DNA of 64,000 nt from Paracoccus albus (GCF_027913035.1 NZ_CP115775.1:1550001-1614000); one strand, 5' to 3'. Positions 18,645-27,815 are shown, counted from the stretch's first letter. Numbers and translations: made by a program. Notes: generated by a model not told the origin, from the letters alone.

Positions 18645-20390
18645 TCAGCGCATTTCCTTGGCTGGAGTCACCCCAAGAATAGCAAGACCTGAAGAAATAA
18701 CAACGCCAACTGCACGCACCAACGCGATTTTTGCCGCAGTTGCCTTCAGATCGTCTTCTTGCACAAAGCGCAGGCTGGTGTCGTCATTGCCGCGATTCCA
18801 CAGCGAATGCAGCGTTCCGGCCAGGTCATAAAGGTAGAAAGCGACCCGATGCGGCTCATGCGCGGATGCGGCAGCATCAATAAGACGCGGATATTCCGCC
18901 AGCTTGCGGACCAGTTCCAGCTCTGCTGGATGCGACAGTCCCGACAGATCGGACTGCGCCAGAGCGGCGTCAGAGGTATCGACACCCAGCTCCGCTGCCT
19001 TGGCCATGACCGAATGCACACGGGCACTGGCATATTGCACATACCAGACGGGGTTATCCTTTGACTGCTCCAGCACTTTGGCGAAGTCGAAGTCCAGCGG
19101 CGCGTCATTCTTGCGGGTCAGCATGTGGAAGCGAGTGACGTCGCGGCCCGCCTGTTCGACCACGTCGCGAAGCGTGATAAAGGTCCCCGCCCGCTTGGAC
19201 ATCTTGAACGGCTCGCCATTCTTGAACAGCTTCACCAGCTGGATCAGCTTCACATCCAGCGGCACACGCCCGTTCGACAGCGCCTTGACCGCCGCATTCA
19301 TCCGTTTGACATAGCCGCCGTGATCGGCGCCGAACACGTCGATCAGCTGGTCGAAACCGCGGTCGATCTTGTCCCAGTGATAGGCGATATCAGGCGCGAA
19401 GTAGGTCCAGCTTCCGTCCGATTTCATGACCGCCCGGTCCTGATCGTCGCCATGATCGGTGGACCGGAACAGCGTCTGTTCCCGCGCCTCCCAGTCATCG
19501 GGCAGCTTGCCCTTCGGCGGCTCCAGCACACCCTCATAGATCAGCCCGGCCGCGCGCAGCCGCTCAATCGCGGCCTCGATCCGCCCCGACCCATACAGCG
19601 CCTTTTCCGAGGAATAGACATCCATCTTCACGTTCAGCAGCGCCAGATCCTGCCGGATCATCTCCAGCATGGCTTCCGTCGCAAATTCGCGGATATCTTC
19701 CAGCCAATCCTCTTCGGGCTTGTCCAGCAGGCTGTCGCCATATTTTGCCTTCAGCGCCTCACCCACCGGGATCAGGTAGTCGCCGGGATACAACCCTTCG
19801 CGGATTTCGGGTTCCAGCCCGTTGGCCTCGCGATAGCGTTCGAACGCGGACCGTGCCAGCACATCGACCTGCGCCCCGCCATCATTGATGTAATATTCCC
19901 GCGTGACCTCATAGCCTGCGAAGGCTAGCAGGCTGGCAAGCGCATCGCCAAACACGGCGCCGCGCGTATGGCCGACATGCATAGGTCCCGTAGGGTTGGC
20001 CGAAACGAATTCGACGTTAACCTTGGTCCCCTGCCCCAATTCCGAGCGGCCATAGCCATCGGGCGCCGTCAGCGCCCCACGGATCACCGCGTGCCAGCTT
20101 GCCGGATCAAGCCGAAGGTTGATAAAGCCCGGCCCGGCAACATCAGCCGCGCTGATGCGGTCGTCGCCCGTCAGCTGCTGCGCCAGCTTTTCCGCAATAT
20201 CGCGCGGCTTCATTCCTGCGGGTTTGGCCAGCACCATGGCGGCATTTGTGGCCATATCGCCATGCGCCGCATCGCGCGGCGGCTCTACAGTCACGTTTTT
20301 CAGGTCCAGCCCGGCAGGCAGATCGCCCGCTTCCATCATCTGTTCAATCGCGCCAGTCACAACCGCACGAATATCGGCAAAGAGGTTCAT
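18645..20390 (-). CDS. argS: Arginyl-tRNA synthetase
   Basis: 581 residues. Class I synthetase that charges tRNA-Arg. The HIGH-type motif reads HVGHTRG in '[18 protein letters not shown]', and the KMSKS-type loop appears as [10 protein letters not shown]. The anticodon-binding helical domain (DALR) fills the last 110 residues. ATG 20390 is chosen because it gives the standard N-terminus [11 protein letters not shown]. It heads the operon argS-SPOR-nagZ-scpA-scpB-small basic gene. Confidence 0.96.
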   Translation of the reverse strand: MNLFADIRAVVTGAIEQMMEAGDLPAGLDLKNVTVEPPRDAAHGDMATNAAMVLAKPAGMKPRDIAEKLAQQLTGDDRISAADVAGPGFINLRLDPASWHAVIRGALTAPDGYGRSELGQGTKVNVEFVSANPTGPMHVGHTRGAVFGDALASLLAFAGYEVTREYYINDGGAQVDVLARSAFERYREANGLEPEIREGLYPGDYLIPVGEALKAKYGDSLLDKPEEDWLEDIREFATEAMLEMIRQDLALLNVKMDVYSSEKALYGSGRIEAAIERLRAAGLIYEGVLEPPKGKLPDDWEAREQTLFRSTDHGDDQDRAVMKSDGSWTYFAPDIAYHWDKIDRGFDQLIDVFGADHGGYVKRMNAAVKALSNGRVPLDVKLIQLVKLFKNGEPFKMSKRAGTFITLRDVVEQAGRDVTRFHMLTRKNDAPLDFDFAKVLEQSKDNPVWYVQYASARVHSVMAKAAELGVDTSDAALAQSDLSGLSHPAELELVRKLAEYPRLIDAAASAHEPHRVAFYLYDLAGTLHSLWNRGNDDTSLRFVQEDDLKATAAKIALVRAVGVVISSGLAILGVTPAKEMR

Positions 20391-20441
20391 GATCTTCTTC
20401 CGCTTGTTCCCGCCTGCGATAGCCCCGCCCGGCCCCAAAGG

Positions 20442-21098
20442 TCAACGGGGTGGCGCATCTGCGGCAAGATGGCGAAGCCCGTGGGTGACATCGGCGCGGA
20501 TCGCCAGACGCAGCGCGGGCTCGTCCCCCGCCTTCAGCGCCGCAATAATCATGCGGTGATGACGCGGCGGTTCATTTCGTTGCACCCGACCGTAAAGCGC
20601 CCGCATCGTCGGCCCAAGCTGCAGCCATACTGTTTCGACGATTGCCAGCATCGCCGGGGCCTGCGCGCGCAGATAAAGCATCCGGTGAAACTCAAGATTG
20701 CTGCGGATATAGGACACCGCATCGTGGCGCATCACCGCATCGGCAATGGCACCATTCGCAGCACTTATCCTGTCGATCAACGCGAAATGCGCACGCGGCA
20801 AGGCGCGAGATGCCAGTTCAGGCTCTATCAACGCGCGAAGGGCTGCCAGCTCCTCGATCCGTTCAACCGAAAGCTCCGGTGTGGTGACGCGCCCCGAGGC
20901 CGACAGAGTCAGCGCCCCTTCCGCCGCCAGCCTGCGCACCGCTTCACGCGCGGGCGTCATGGACACACCGTATTCCGCCGCAATACCGCGCAATGTCAGC
21001 GGCTGGCCGGGCGGCAACTCCCCCACCAATATCCGCCCGCGAAGCGTCCGGTAAAGCCGTTCATGCGCGGCGGGGTCTGCGGTCTTGGCTGCTGTCAT
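20442..21098 (-). CDS. GntR-family regulator, FadR/FCD subfamily
   Basis: 218 residues. The winged helix-turn-helix is at residues 10-75 ('LTLRGIAAEYGVSMTPAREA' contains the recognition helix). An all-helical FCD ligand domain follows (about 85-210) with metal-binding residues in 'SNLEFHRMLY' and a late His cluster. Such proteins sense small carboxylates and usually repress nearby genes and themselves. ATG 21098 is preceded by a perfect 16-bp palindrome (21104-21119), the likely autoregulatory operator. No metabolic target is adjacent. Confidence 0.85.
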   Translation of the reverse strand: MTAAKTADPAAHERLYRTLRGRILVGELPPGQPLTLRGIAAEYGVSMTPAREAVRRLAAEGALTLSASGRVTTPELSVERIEELAALRALIEPELASRALPRAHFALIDRISAANGAIADAVMRHDAVSYIRSNLEFHRMLYLRAQAPAMLAIVETVWLQLGPTMRALYGRVQRNEPPRHHRMIIAALKAGDEPALRLAIRADVTHGLRHLAADAPPR

Positions 21099-21103
21099 GA
21101 CCG

Positions 21104-21119
21104 TTTTGTGATCACAAAA
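21104..21119. promoter_or_regulatory. Perfect 16-bp palindrome, probable GntR/FCD operator
   Basis: TTTTGTGATCACAAAA, symmetric over all 16 bases, 5 bp upstream of the regulator's ATG in a 31-bp intergenic gap. It resembles FadR/FCD-type operators (TTGT...ACAA with central GATC). At this position a bound protein would block transcription or translation initiation of the regulator gene. Confidence 0.65.
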
Positions 21120-21129
21120 CCGGGCAAGG

Positions 21130-21813
21130 TCAATCCTTGAAGCGCCATGCCTGCAGCTCTGCCCCATTTGCCCTCAACCACGCCCTATATTGCGCGTGAC
21201 CCGGCATCAGCGCCTCGACCTGCGCCCAGAAGCGCGGCGAGTGATCCATATGTGCCAGATGCGCGACTTCATGGGCCGCGACATAATCCAGCACCCCGTA
21301 AGGAGCCATCGCCAGCCGCCATGAAAACATCAGCCGCCCGTCGGAGGTACAGCTTCCCCAACGAGAGCGCGTGTCGCGCAATGTCAGCGCACGCGCCTTG
21401 CGACCCAGATTGGCCGTATGGCGATCAACGGATTCGCGCAGGGCCGCATGGGCCCGATGCTTCAGCCATGCCTGCACAGTCGGACCGATCGCCTTGCCTT
21501 GCGGCACAGCCAGCACGCCGTCGGCCAGCGTCACCATCCGCACGGGCAGCGCGCGCAGCACAACCTGCTGCCCCGCGACCGGTATCGTCACGCCGTCCCC
21601 CACCAACTGCGGCCCCGGCATCGCCGCTACCGTCCGGCGCAGCCAGTCGGATTTCGACACCGCGAAGTCCCGTCCCGACGCCAGGCTGGCCCGCGGCGGC
21701 AATGTCAGGACGACCTCTCCACCCGCGCGAGGCACACGCAGTGTCATCCGTCTTGCGCGCGCATTGCGCCGGACAGCCACGGAAATACCGTCAATTTCGA
21801 TCCGCTCGGACAT
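21130..21813 (-). CDS. YgjP-like (M48/DUF45) zinc metallopeptidase
   Basis: 227 residues. The zinc motif is AAHEVAHLAHMDHSPRFW: HEVAH supplies two His and the catalytic Glu, and a third ligand lies shortly after. The DUF45 signature 'RDTRSRWGSCTSDGRLMFSW' stands just before it. There is no signal peptide, so it is cytoplasmic. The physiological substrate is unknown for the family; in E. coli the relative YgjP was linked to restriction-modification contexts, which are absent here. Confidence 0.85.
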   Translation of the reverse strand: MSERIEIDGISVAVRRNARARRMTLRVPRAGGEVVLTLPPRASLASGRDFAVSKSDWLRRTVAAMPGPQLVGDGVTIPVAGQQVVLRALPVRMVTLADGVLAVPQGKAIGPTVQAWLKHRAHAALRESVDRHTANLGRKARALTLRDTRSRWGSCTSDGRLMFSWRLAMAPYGVLDYVAAHEVAHLAHMDHSPRFWAQVEALMPGHAQYRAWLRANGAELQAWRFKD

Positions 21814-21896
21814 TGCCTGATGATAGGCCTTTACAGCATGATATGCTTGTGGCAGGGGAACGCCGATTTACCTAACCGCGGCGTAAGGAGATTACC

Positions 21897-22226
21897 ATGC
21901 CCAAAGAGGAATGGGGCACGAAACGCCTCTGCCCGCATTGCGGAGCCCGTTTCTATGACCTGCAAAACGATCCGATGACCTGCCCCGCCTGCGGGACGGA
22001 ATTCACCGTCGAAAGCCTGACCCAGGGACGCGGCCGTTCGCTCGTGTCGGAAAAGACTGCGTCGAAAAACGACAATCAGGACGATGATGACGATCTGATC
22101 GAAGACGATCTGGATGATGATGACAGCGGCGATATAGACGACGATCTGCTGGAAGATGACGACGACAATGACGACGTCTCGCTGGACGACATCGCCGATG
22201 TCTCGAACGACGACGACGACAACTGA
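21897..22226 (+). CDS. TIGR02300-family zinc-ribbon protein with acidic tail
   Basis: 109 residues. The first 40 hold a zinc ribbon with two CxxC pairs (LCPHCG and TCPACG). The last 45 are almost pure Asp/Glu with Leu/Ile (a DDDD-rich tail). This alphaproteobacterial family has no known biochemical role; zinc ribbon plus acid tail would suit RNA polymerase, ribosome or chaperone-type binding. A GTAAGGAGA site precedes ATG 21897. Confidence 0.85.
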   Translation: MPKEEWGTKRLCPHCGARFYDLQNDPMTCPACGTEFTVESLTQGRGRSLVSEKTASKNDNQDDDDDLIEDDLDDDDSGDIDDDLLEDDDDNDDVSLDDIADVSNDDDDN

Positions 22227-22330
22227 TCGTTACGTCAAAGCACCCGTTGCAAGCGCAGATATGGTTGCGCTTGCAACAAGTTCATGGCTATCCTGATCGC
22301 AATATCTACGCAGAACAGGATGATAGCTTG

Positions 22331-22729
22331 ATGAACTACCAAAGCCTTAACCGCTTTGCTCCGACGATGCTCAGTGTATTGCGGATCGCATCCGCGCTGA
22401 TCTTCATGGCTCATGGCACACAGAAGATCCTTGGCTTCCCAGCCAGCGAGCGCGGCATGCCCGAAATCATGTCCCGCTTCTGGGTCGCCGGCATTCTGGA
22501 GCTTGTCGGCGGCGCGCTGCTTGTGATCGGTCTGTTTTCGCGACCCGTCGCGTTCATCCTTTCCGGGCTGATGGCGGTCGCCTACTGGACCGCTCATGCA
22601 CCATCGCATTGGATTCCGGCGATGAATGGAGGGGACGCAGCGATCCTTTACTGCTTCGTCTTCCTGTACATCTTTTTCGCCGGGCCCGGCCCGCTTTGCC
22701 TTGACGCAAGCCTCAATCGCGACCGCTGA
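22331..22729 (+). CDS. DoxX-family membrane protein
   Basis: 132 residues with four transmembrane helices (about 12-32, 48-70, 74-92, 100-120). The DoxX features are GTQKILGFP after helix 1 and an 'ELVGGALLVIGLF' helix. DoxX proteins are small quinone-linked or detoxification-linked membrane proteins of uncertain activity. ATG 22331 (MNYQSLNRF) is preferred over the upstream TTG because the upstream part lacks family likeness. A good terminator follows. Confidence 0.8.
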   Translation: MNYQSLNRFAPTMLSVLRIASALIFMAHGTQKILGFPASERGMPEIMSRFWVAGILELVGGALLVIGLFSRPVAFILSGLMAVAYWTAHAPSHWIPAMNGGDAAILYCFVFLYIFFAGPGPLCLDASLNRDR

Positions 22730-22752
22730 TCTCAATCGGTCATATCACTGCG

Positions 22753-22787
22753 AAAGCGGGACCCCAGCGGCCCCGCTTTTCTTTTTG
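22753..22787 (+). terminator. Rho-independent terminator after doxX-like gene
   Basis: AAAGCGGG and CCCGCTTT form the stem around an 11-base loop, then TTTTCTTTTT, 23 bp after the stop. Confidence 0.85.
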
Positions 22788-22807
22788 CGAAGCAGCCAAA
22801 TTTCCCC

Positions 22808-22836
22808 TTGCGCCGCGCTACCCGAGCCCATATAGA
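22808..22836 (+). promoter_or_regulatory. Sigma70-type promoter of tRNA-Ala
   Basis: TTGCGC at 22808 and TATAGA at 22831 with a 17-base spacer, about 43 bases before the mature tRNA. Confidence 0.55.
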
Positions 22837-22879
22837 CCCCCCACGCAACAGCGCAACGCGCTGACGCGAGACCTCCGGT

Positions 22880-22955
<76 letters not shown>

Positions 22956-23115
22956 TTAAAATCAAACACTTAGATATAATAATCTCTTCAAACTCGTTTA
23001 TATATTCGGGCATGGGGAACACTGGGGGAACAAGCTCTTTCCAACTTTTCCGCTTGCCCAATACCATTGCTACAACCAAGATTTCATCTTGCATGCCCAA
23101 TGGAGCCGCCTCGCG

Positions 23116-23394
23116 ATGATGATTATCAACGACCCGACTAAGCGCCCTATGGAAGGCCTTTACCTCAGGGACTGTCTCAAGCGACTTGCTGAAATTTCTG
23201 TCCGTGCAGACAGCCTGAGACATGATCTTGAACCGTTGGGTGAAGATGATATTGCCGCCGGGGCCGAGCCGCTTACCGTAGAACAAATCTCCGAAGAGCT
23301 TCAAGGCATTGCGACCTTGGCGACGAAAATAGCTCTTGACGACCTGCATGCCACTAATGAAGAATGGTATGCTGCCAACGACAAGATTGAATAG
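23116..23394 (+). CDS. Hypothetical protein (accessory region)
   Basis: 92 residues, mostly helical and acidic, with the look of a real small soluble protein (long helices around 'DCLKRLAEISVRADSLRHDL' and 'EELQGIATLATKIALDD'). A GGAG site lies about 11 bases before the first ATG. It is lower in GC than the housekeeping genes and sits in the debris zone after tRNA-Ala, so horizontal origin is likely. No family recognised. Confidence 0.5.
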   Translation: MMIINDPTKRPMEGLYLRDCLKRLAEISVRADSLRHDLEPLGEDDIAAGAEPLTVEQISEELQGIATLATKIALDDLHATNEEWYAANDKIE

Positions 23395-23402
23395 GCTGGA
23401 AT

Positions 23403-23432
23403 AAAAACCGGGGGCAGCGCCGCCACCCCCGG
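23403..23432 (-). terminator. Rho-independent terminator (minus strand) in phage remnant
   Basis: On the minus strand CCGGGGG, 11-base loop, CCCCCGG, then TTTTTATT. It follows immediately after the small ORF at 23433-23588 and would end transcripts from the portal remnant. Confidence 0.75.
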
Positions 23433-23588
23433 TCATGACTGCCCCCGGTGTGAGAGCCGTAACAGTCTGCGCCGCGCCAGAAAAGGAGACACCAGCCGCG
23501 CCTTGACGGGGTTTTCGGTCATGGCGACCGGGCACTCACCGTCTGATCCCAGATGCTTCGCTGCCGACATGCAATCAGCTGGGCGCAT
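23433..23588 (-). CDS. Small ORF downstream of portal remnant
   Basis: 51 codons on the minus strand, 15 bp after the portal-fragment stop and ending exactly at the base of a terminator. The C-terminal half is basic (SPFLARRRLLRLSHRG). Position and compact spacing suggest the last small gene of a former phage module. No family is recognised and it may be non-functional. Confidence 0.3.
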   Translation of the reverse strand: MRPADCMSAAKHLGSDGECPVAMTENPVKARLVSPFLARRRLLRLSHRGQS

Positions 23589-23603
23589 CCTTGCCCGATC
23601 TCG

Positions 23604-24224
23604 TTAATCCGCCCAGTCGATAAAGCTTTCGGCGTCCTTGAGCGTTGCGGCGTCCAGTCCTGCCTCTTTCGCCCGCGCCATCGCCTCCACCATCGTCGCC
23701 AATGCCCGCGCCTTGCCGCCCGCATCGAACGCCTGTGCCGGTCGCACGATGTCGATTTTTACGGCTGGCCCGATTTTCTGCGAAGCTTCCTCAGCCGGCA
23801 TCATGGCAATGGGTTGCAGCACGATCTGTGCCAAATGGCGTTGTGCTTCCCTGACGAGCGGACCCTGAGCATTCTCAGCGAACAAGGCAGGCAGAACCCC
23901 ATAACTTGCCATGACCGCGCCACGGGCCGCTGTGAGCGTCTCACGGGGCATGACGCCCTGAATATCCGGGGTAACGCCAGATGCCCGCCAGTCCTGTACG
24001 GGGGCGGGACCGCCAGCGGCTGCGACATTCACTGATTCGCGCATCATGACCCGGCCCCGGCGTCCACGAAATCCCCGCACCAGTGTCGTCAGATCGTCTT
24101 CTTGGCTTTCGGGATACGGCACGATCTGCGACCCGATAGGCGAGTCCCGGTATACATCGCGCAAGGCAGTTTCGACTTCCTGCAACAGTTCCGCCGTCAG
24201 GCTGTCGGGACCTTCTTCAAACCC
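23604..24224 (-). pseudogene. Truncated phage portal protein (C-terminal part)
   Basis: About 207 codons of continuous phage portal-like sequence, for example 'VMASYGVLPALFAENAQGP' and 'LREAQRHLAQIVLQPIA'-like stretches typical of portal stem and wing helices. The homologous frame is open only as far as 24224, where an in-frame TGA coincides with a switch to IS sequence, so the N-terminal half is lost. It is not the GTA portal gene at 59082, which is intact and clearly different. It represents a second, decayed phage. Confidence 0.65.
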
Positions 24225-24265
24225 TCAAGACAGAACTGATATGGCGCCGCAACTGACACACGCCG

Positions 24266-24379
24266 CGCGAGGTCGAGATCGCCCTCTTCGAATACGTCAA
24301 TGATTTCTACAACCCACGAAGAAAACACCTAACCCTCGGCTGGAAATCACCCGTAGCCTTCGAACAGAGGGCCGCTTAG
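24266..24379 (+). pseudogene. IS3-family transposase fragment (C-terminal end)
   Basis: 38 codons ending in TAG that match the very end of an IS3-family OrfB integrase core: ALFEYVNDFYNPRRKH, then TLGWKSPVAFE. Everything upstream is missing. An imperfect inverted repeat (AACTGACCGG...CCGGGTCAGTT) follows at about 24388, which may be the old IS end or a neighbour's end. Confidence 0.7.
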
Positions 24380-24421
24380 CATGAGTAACTGACCGGAACA
24401 AAACCGGGTCAGTTCCATGAA

Positions 24422-25046
24422 CCTCAGCAGATTATCGGGGATTTGCTGACCGCCGAGATCAGGTAGAAGCAGGCGCGGTCGGTCAAATACCAGATAACCA
24501 TTGCCAGGTTGCCCTTGGCAATGGAGCTGAAAGAGTTCAACTTCGAAGCAGCCGAAGCTAACGAAACGCTGATCCGCGACCTGACGACAGGCGACGTCCT
24601 CGACAATCAGCGCAACCTCGTGCTGATCGGCGGCACCGGCAAGGGCAAAACCCATCTTGCTGTCAGCATCGCGCGGGCCTGCATCTGGGCTGGAGGACGG
24701 GGTAGGTTCTTCAACGTCGTCGACTTGGTGAACAAGCTCGATGCCGAAGCCAGAGCCGAGCGGCAAGGACGCACCGCAGACCTTATCTTCCGGCTCGACT
24801 TCATGATCCTTTGACGAACTGGGCGACCTGCCCTTTGCCCAAACCGGTGGTCAGCTTCTGTTCCATCTGATCAGCAAGCTTTACGAGCGCACCTCGATCA
24901 TCGTCATCACAAACCTAGCCTTCGAGGCATGGCCCAGCGTCTTCGGCGATGCCAAGATGACCACCGCACGGCTCGACAGGCTCACGCTCCATTGCGAAAT
25001 CGTCGAAACCGGAAACGAAAGCTGGCGTTTCAAGAACCGCGCATAG
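24422..25046 (+). pseudogene. istB: IS21-family ATPase IstB, disrupted
   Basis: The IstB frame carries its Walker A motif GGTGKGKTHLA and runs to '[10 protein letters not shown]'. It is broken twice: an in-frame TAG at 24464-24466, and one extra T in the TTT run at 24810-24812, after which the family frame continues as [14 protein letters not shown]. The N-terminal ~30 residues and the partner transposase IstA are absent, so the element is dead. IstB normally loads the IstA transposase on target DNA. Confidence 0.8.
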
Positions 25047-25137
25047 CACCAACCCAAAACCCCGCAGGCCCGCCGCCCTGCGCTACGTGAGAGCTACGCA
25101 GCGCCAACAACGGCGTCAATATTGGAGACCGATAGGG

Positions 25138-25683
25138 GGTCAAGATTCAACGTCGATTGACATCCTGAACATCGTCGATGATGTCACCCGTGAATGCCTG
25201 GGCGCGATTCCGGACACGTCGACTTCCGGCCGCCGCGTTGCGCGGGAACTCACCGCGCTGATCGAACGTCACGGCAGACCCGGCACGATTGTCAGTGATA
25301 ATGGACAGCACTGACCTCGAACGCGATCCTGAAATGCTGCGCCGAACACAAGATCGAGCGGCATTACATCGCGCCGGGAAAGCCGATGCCAGACACGGCT
25401 TCGTGGAGAGTTTCAACGGCCGCATGCGGGACGAGTTTTTCGATGAAACCTTGTTCCACAACCTCGCGCATGCCCGAGACCGAATCGACGCCTGGGTGAG
25501 TGATTACAACACCGCGCGGCCACATTCGTCGCTCGGATATCAGACGCCTACAGGCTCCGCCCTGAGCCTGACCACCGCAATCGCCCGCCCCGCCACGCGG
25601 GATGAAAGCTCCGCGCGCCGGGCGATTGCTCAACCCGCGCCGATCGGCATAAATGACCTCTGCGCTCCAAGGGCAGTTGGATG
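25138..25683 (+). pseudogene. IS3-family OrfB transposase, frameshifted fragment
   Basis: Part of the DDE integrase core. Frame one reads 'ILNIVDDVTRECLGAIPDTS' to 'TIVSDNGQH' (second catalytic Asp region) and stops. Bases are missing there, and the next part (YIAPGKPM) is in another frame. A further small insertion near 25385 moves the end (GFVESFNGRMRDEFF with the catalytic Glu, then YNTARPHSSLGYQTP) to a third frame. At least two frameshifts and a missing 5' end make it inactive. It abuts the lpdA 3' end. Confidence 0.8.
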
Positions 25684-25743
25684 AAAGGTCAGGGGCAGGT
25701 CACTCTGGTTTGAGTGGGGTGCTTTGGATAATTGCCGCAGCGA

Positions 25744-27135
25744 TCAGAAGTGGATGGCGCGGCCATAGGCTGAAAGGACTGATTCGTGCATCATTTCCGA
25801 CAGCGTCGGATGCGCGAAGACGGTTTCCATCAGTTCTGCCTCGGTCGTTTCAAGGGTCTTGCCGACAACATAGCCCTGGATCAGTTCTGTCACTTCGGCA
25901 CCAACCATATGAGCGCCCAGAAGCTCGCCGGTTTTGGCGTCGAAGACCGTCTTGATGAGGCCCTCGGGTTCGCCTAGCGCGATGGCCTTGCCATTGCCGA
26001 TGAAGGGGAAGCGGCCGACCTTCACATCGTGGCCTGCGGCCTTGGCTTTTTCTTCGGTCAGGCCGACCGAGGCGACCTGCGGGTTGCAATAGGTGCAGCC
26101 GGGGATCGAGTTTGGCTTGATCGGATGCGGCTTTTTACCGGCGATCAGTTCCGCCACCATCGTGCCTTCATGGCTGGCCTTATGAGCAAGCCAAGGCGCG
26201 CCTGCCACGTCACCGATCGCGAACAGCCCATCGACGCCGGTGCGGCAATATTCGTCGGTGACGACATGTGTGCGGTCGACCTTCACGCCCAGCTTTTCGA
26301 GGCCTAGATTTTCGACATTACCGACGATGCCGACGGCCGAAATCACCGTGTCGAATTCCTGCTTTTCGGTCTTGCCGCCGGTTTCGATAGTGGCGACGAC
26401 CTTATCGGCCTGACGATCCAGCGACTTGACCGTCGCCTTTTCCATGATTTTCATGCCCTGTTTGACGAATTGCTTCTTCGCCAGACCGCTGATTTCGGCA
26501 TCTTCTACCGGAAGGACGCGGTCCATCACCTCTACCACCGTCGTTTCGGCACCCAGCGTATTGAAGAAGCTTGCAAATTCGATGCCGATCGCGCCGGAGC
26601 CGATGACCAGCAGCTTCTTCGGCATATGCGGCGGTTTGAGCGCGTGCTTATAGCTCCACACCCGTTTGCCATCGGCTTCCAGTCCGGGCAATTCGCGGGC
26701 GCGTGCGCCGGTCGCGAGGATGATGTTCTTGGCCGTCAGTTCCTCACTGCCCTTGTCGGTCTTGACCGTGACTTTTCCCGGGGCGGGGATATTCGCCTCA
26801 CCCATAATCACTGTGACCTTGTTCTTCTTCAGCAAGTGGCCGACGCCGCCTGACAGTTGTTTGGCCACCCCGCGTGAGCGTTCGATGACCTTATCGATGT
26901 CGTAATCCGCCTTTTCGACGGAAAGGCCGAAATCCTTGGCGCGATGCATAAGATGAAAAACCTCTGCCGAGCGCAGAAGAGCCTTGGTCGGGATGCAGCC
27001 CCAGTTGAGGCAAATGCCGCCCAGATGTTCGCGTTCAACGCAGGCGACCTTCAGTCCAAGCTGCGCCGCACGGATTGCGGCGACATAACCGCCGGGGCCT
27101 GCACCAATTACGATTACATCGAAATTCTGCGCCAT
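25744..27135 (-). CDS. lpdA: Dihydrolipoyl dehydrogenase (E3)
   Basis: 463 residues. FAD flavoenzyme that reoxidises dihydrolipoamide with NAD+ for the 2-oxoacid dehydrogenase complexes. The FAD-binding GAGPGGYVAAIRAAQLG is at the N-terminus, the redox disulfide in GGICLNWGCIPTK, the NAD motif GSGAIGIEFASFF near residue 180, and the catalytic His-Glu in AHPTLSEMMHE at the C-terminus. It is 17 kb from pdhA-pdhB-pdhC and on the opposite strand; only 60 bp separate its stop from IS debris. Confidence 0.96.
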   Translation of the reverse strand: MAQNFDVIVIGAGPGGYVAAIRAAQLGLKVACVEREHLGGICLNWGCIPTKALLRSAEVFHLMHRAKDFGLSVEKADYDIDKVIERSRGVAKQLSGGVGHLLKKNKVTVIMGEANIPAPGKVTVKTDKGSEELTAKNIILATGARARELPGLEADGKRVWSYKHALKPPHMPKKLLVIGSGAIGIEFASFFNTLGAETTVVEVMDRVLPVEDAEISGLAKKQFVKQGMKIMEKATVKSLDRQADKVVATIETGGKTEKQEFDTVISAVGIVGNVENLGLEKLGVKVDRTHVVTDEYCRTGVDGLFAIGDVAGAPWLAHKASHEGTMVAELIAGKKPHPIKPNSIPGCTYCNPQVASVGLTEEKAKAAGHDVKVGRFPFIGNGKAIALGEPEGLIKTVFDAKTGELLGAHMVGAEVTELIQGYVVGKTLETTEAELMETVFAHPTLSEMMHESVLSAYGRAIHF

Positions 27136-27175
27136 GAAAACCTCCTTCGGCCAAGATAGTTCAGCGTTAAATCAA

Positions 27176-27748
27176 TTACCCTGCGTCAGCAAGCGACACA
27201 GTGCCCTTGACAAGCGCGCCGTATCCGCCAGCGTCCAGCAAAGCACGCTCTTGCGGCGTGGTTTCGCGCCCCAGGGGTTCGTTTCGCCAGGGGAAGCGCC
27301 CAAAATGGCGGATCACATCGCGATGCAGGTGAGCATGACGAAGGTTTTCGCCCGGCATACGTTCCTCGAACAGGGCGACTGCGCGATTCTGGTCGCCCAT
27401 TTCTTCGGAATGTTCGAACGGCAGGTAGAAAAACTGCCGTTCGGGTTCGTCGGTGGCAAGATCGTGGCCCTCGGCAATGGCATCGTCAGCCAACCGTCTG
27501 GCAAGCTTGTCGGTCGCGAAGCTGCGGGCATCGCCGCGGAACATATTGCGCGGGAACTGGTCGGCCAGGATGATCAGCGCGAGCGAAGATTCGCGACCCT
27601 TTGGCCATTCGGCGGCCAGATCGTCGATTTTTTCCCACGCCGCACCAAACCTGTCGCAGATCGTCTGATCAAGTTCCGGGCTAGAGTCGTACCAGCCCTT
27701 TTGCCCGACCTCATCCAGCCAGAACGAGATTATGTCATTTGGCTTCAT
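27176..27748 (-). CDS. DUF924-family protein
   Basis: 190 residues, all-helical. Typical family motifs are present: 'IISFWLDEVGQKGWY' at the N-terminus, 'LALIILADQFPRNMFRG', and 'LPFEHSEEMGDQNRAVALF'. DUF924 is widespread and resembles TPR-like helical hairpins, but its function is unknown. ATG 27748 is preferred to 27760 because it gives the canonical N-terminus. It lies 40 bp upstream of lpdA on the same strand. Confidence 0.8.
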   Translation of the reverse strand: MKPNDIISFWLDEVGQKGWYDSSPELDQTICDRFGAAWEKIDDLAAEWPKGRESSLALIILADQFPRNMFRGDARSFATDKLARRLADDAIAEGHDLATDEPERQFFYLPFEHSEEMGDQNRAVALFEERMPGENLRHAHLHRDVIRHFGRFPWRNEPLGRETTPQERALLDAGGYGALVKGTVSLADAG

Positions 27749-27815
27749 CGTTGCCCCCAACCGCTTTCACCGCTCATGGTTGCAGCAGTGGGCGACACAC
27801 GCAAGCAGGTATCGC

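Noticed and set aside
19125..21140. Two plus-strand ORFs opposite argS and the GntR gene
   Set aside because: Antisense frames full of His/Arg/Pro with no motifs.
22956..25740. Second copy of the tRNA-Ala 3' end (attachment site)
   Set aside because: I looked for a repeat of the T-arm and acceptor sequence through the debris region and saw none; the integration claim rests only on position.
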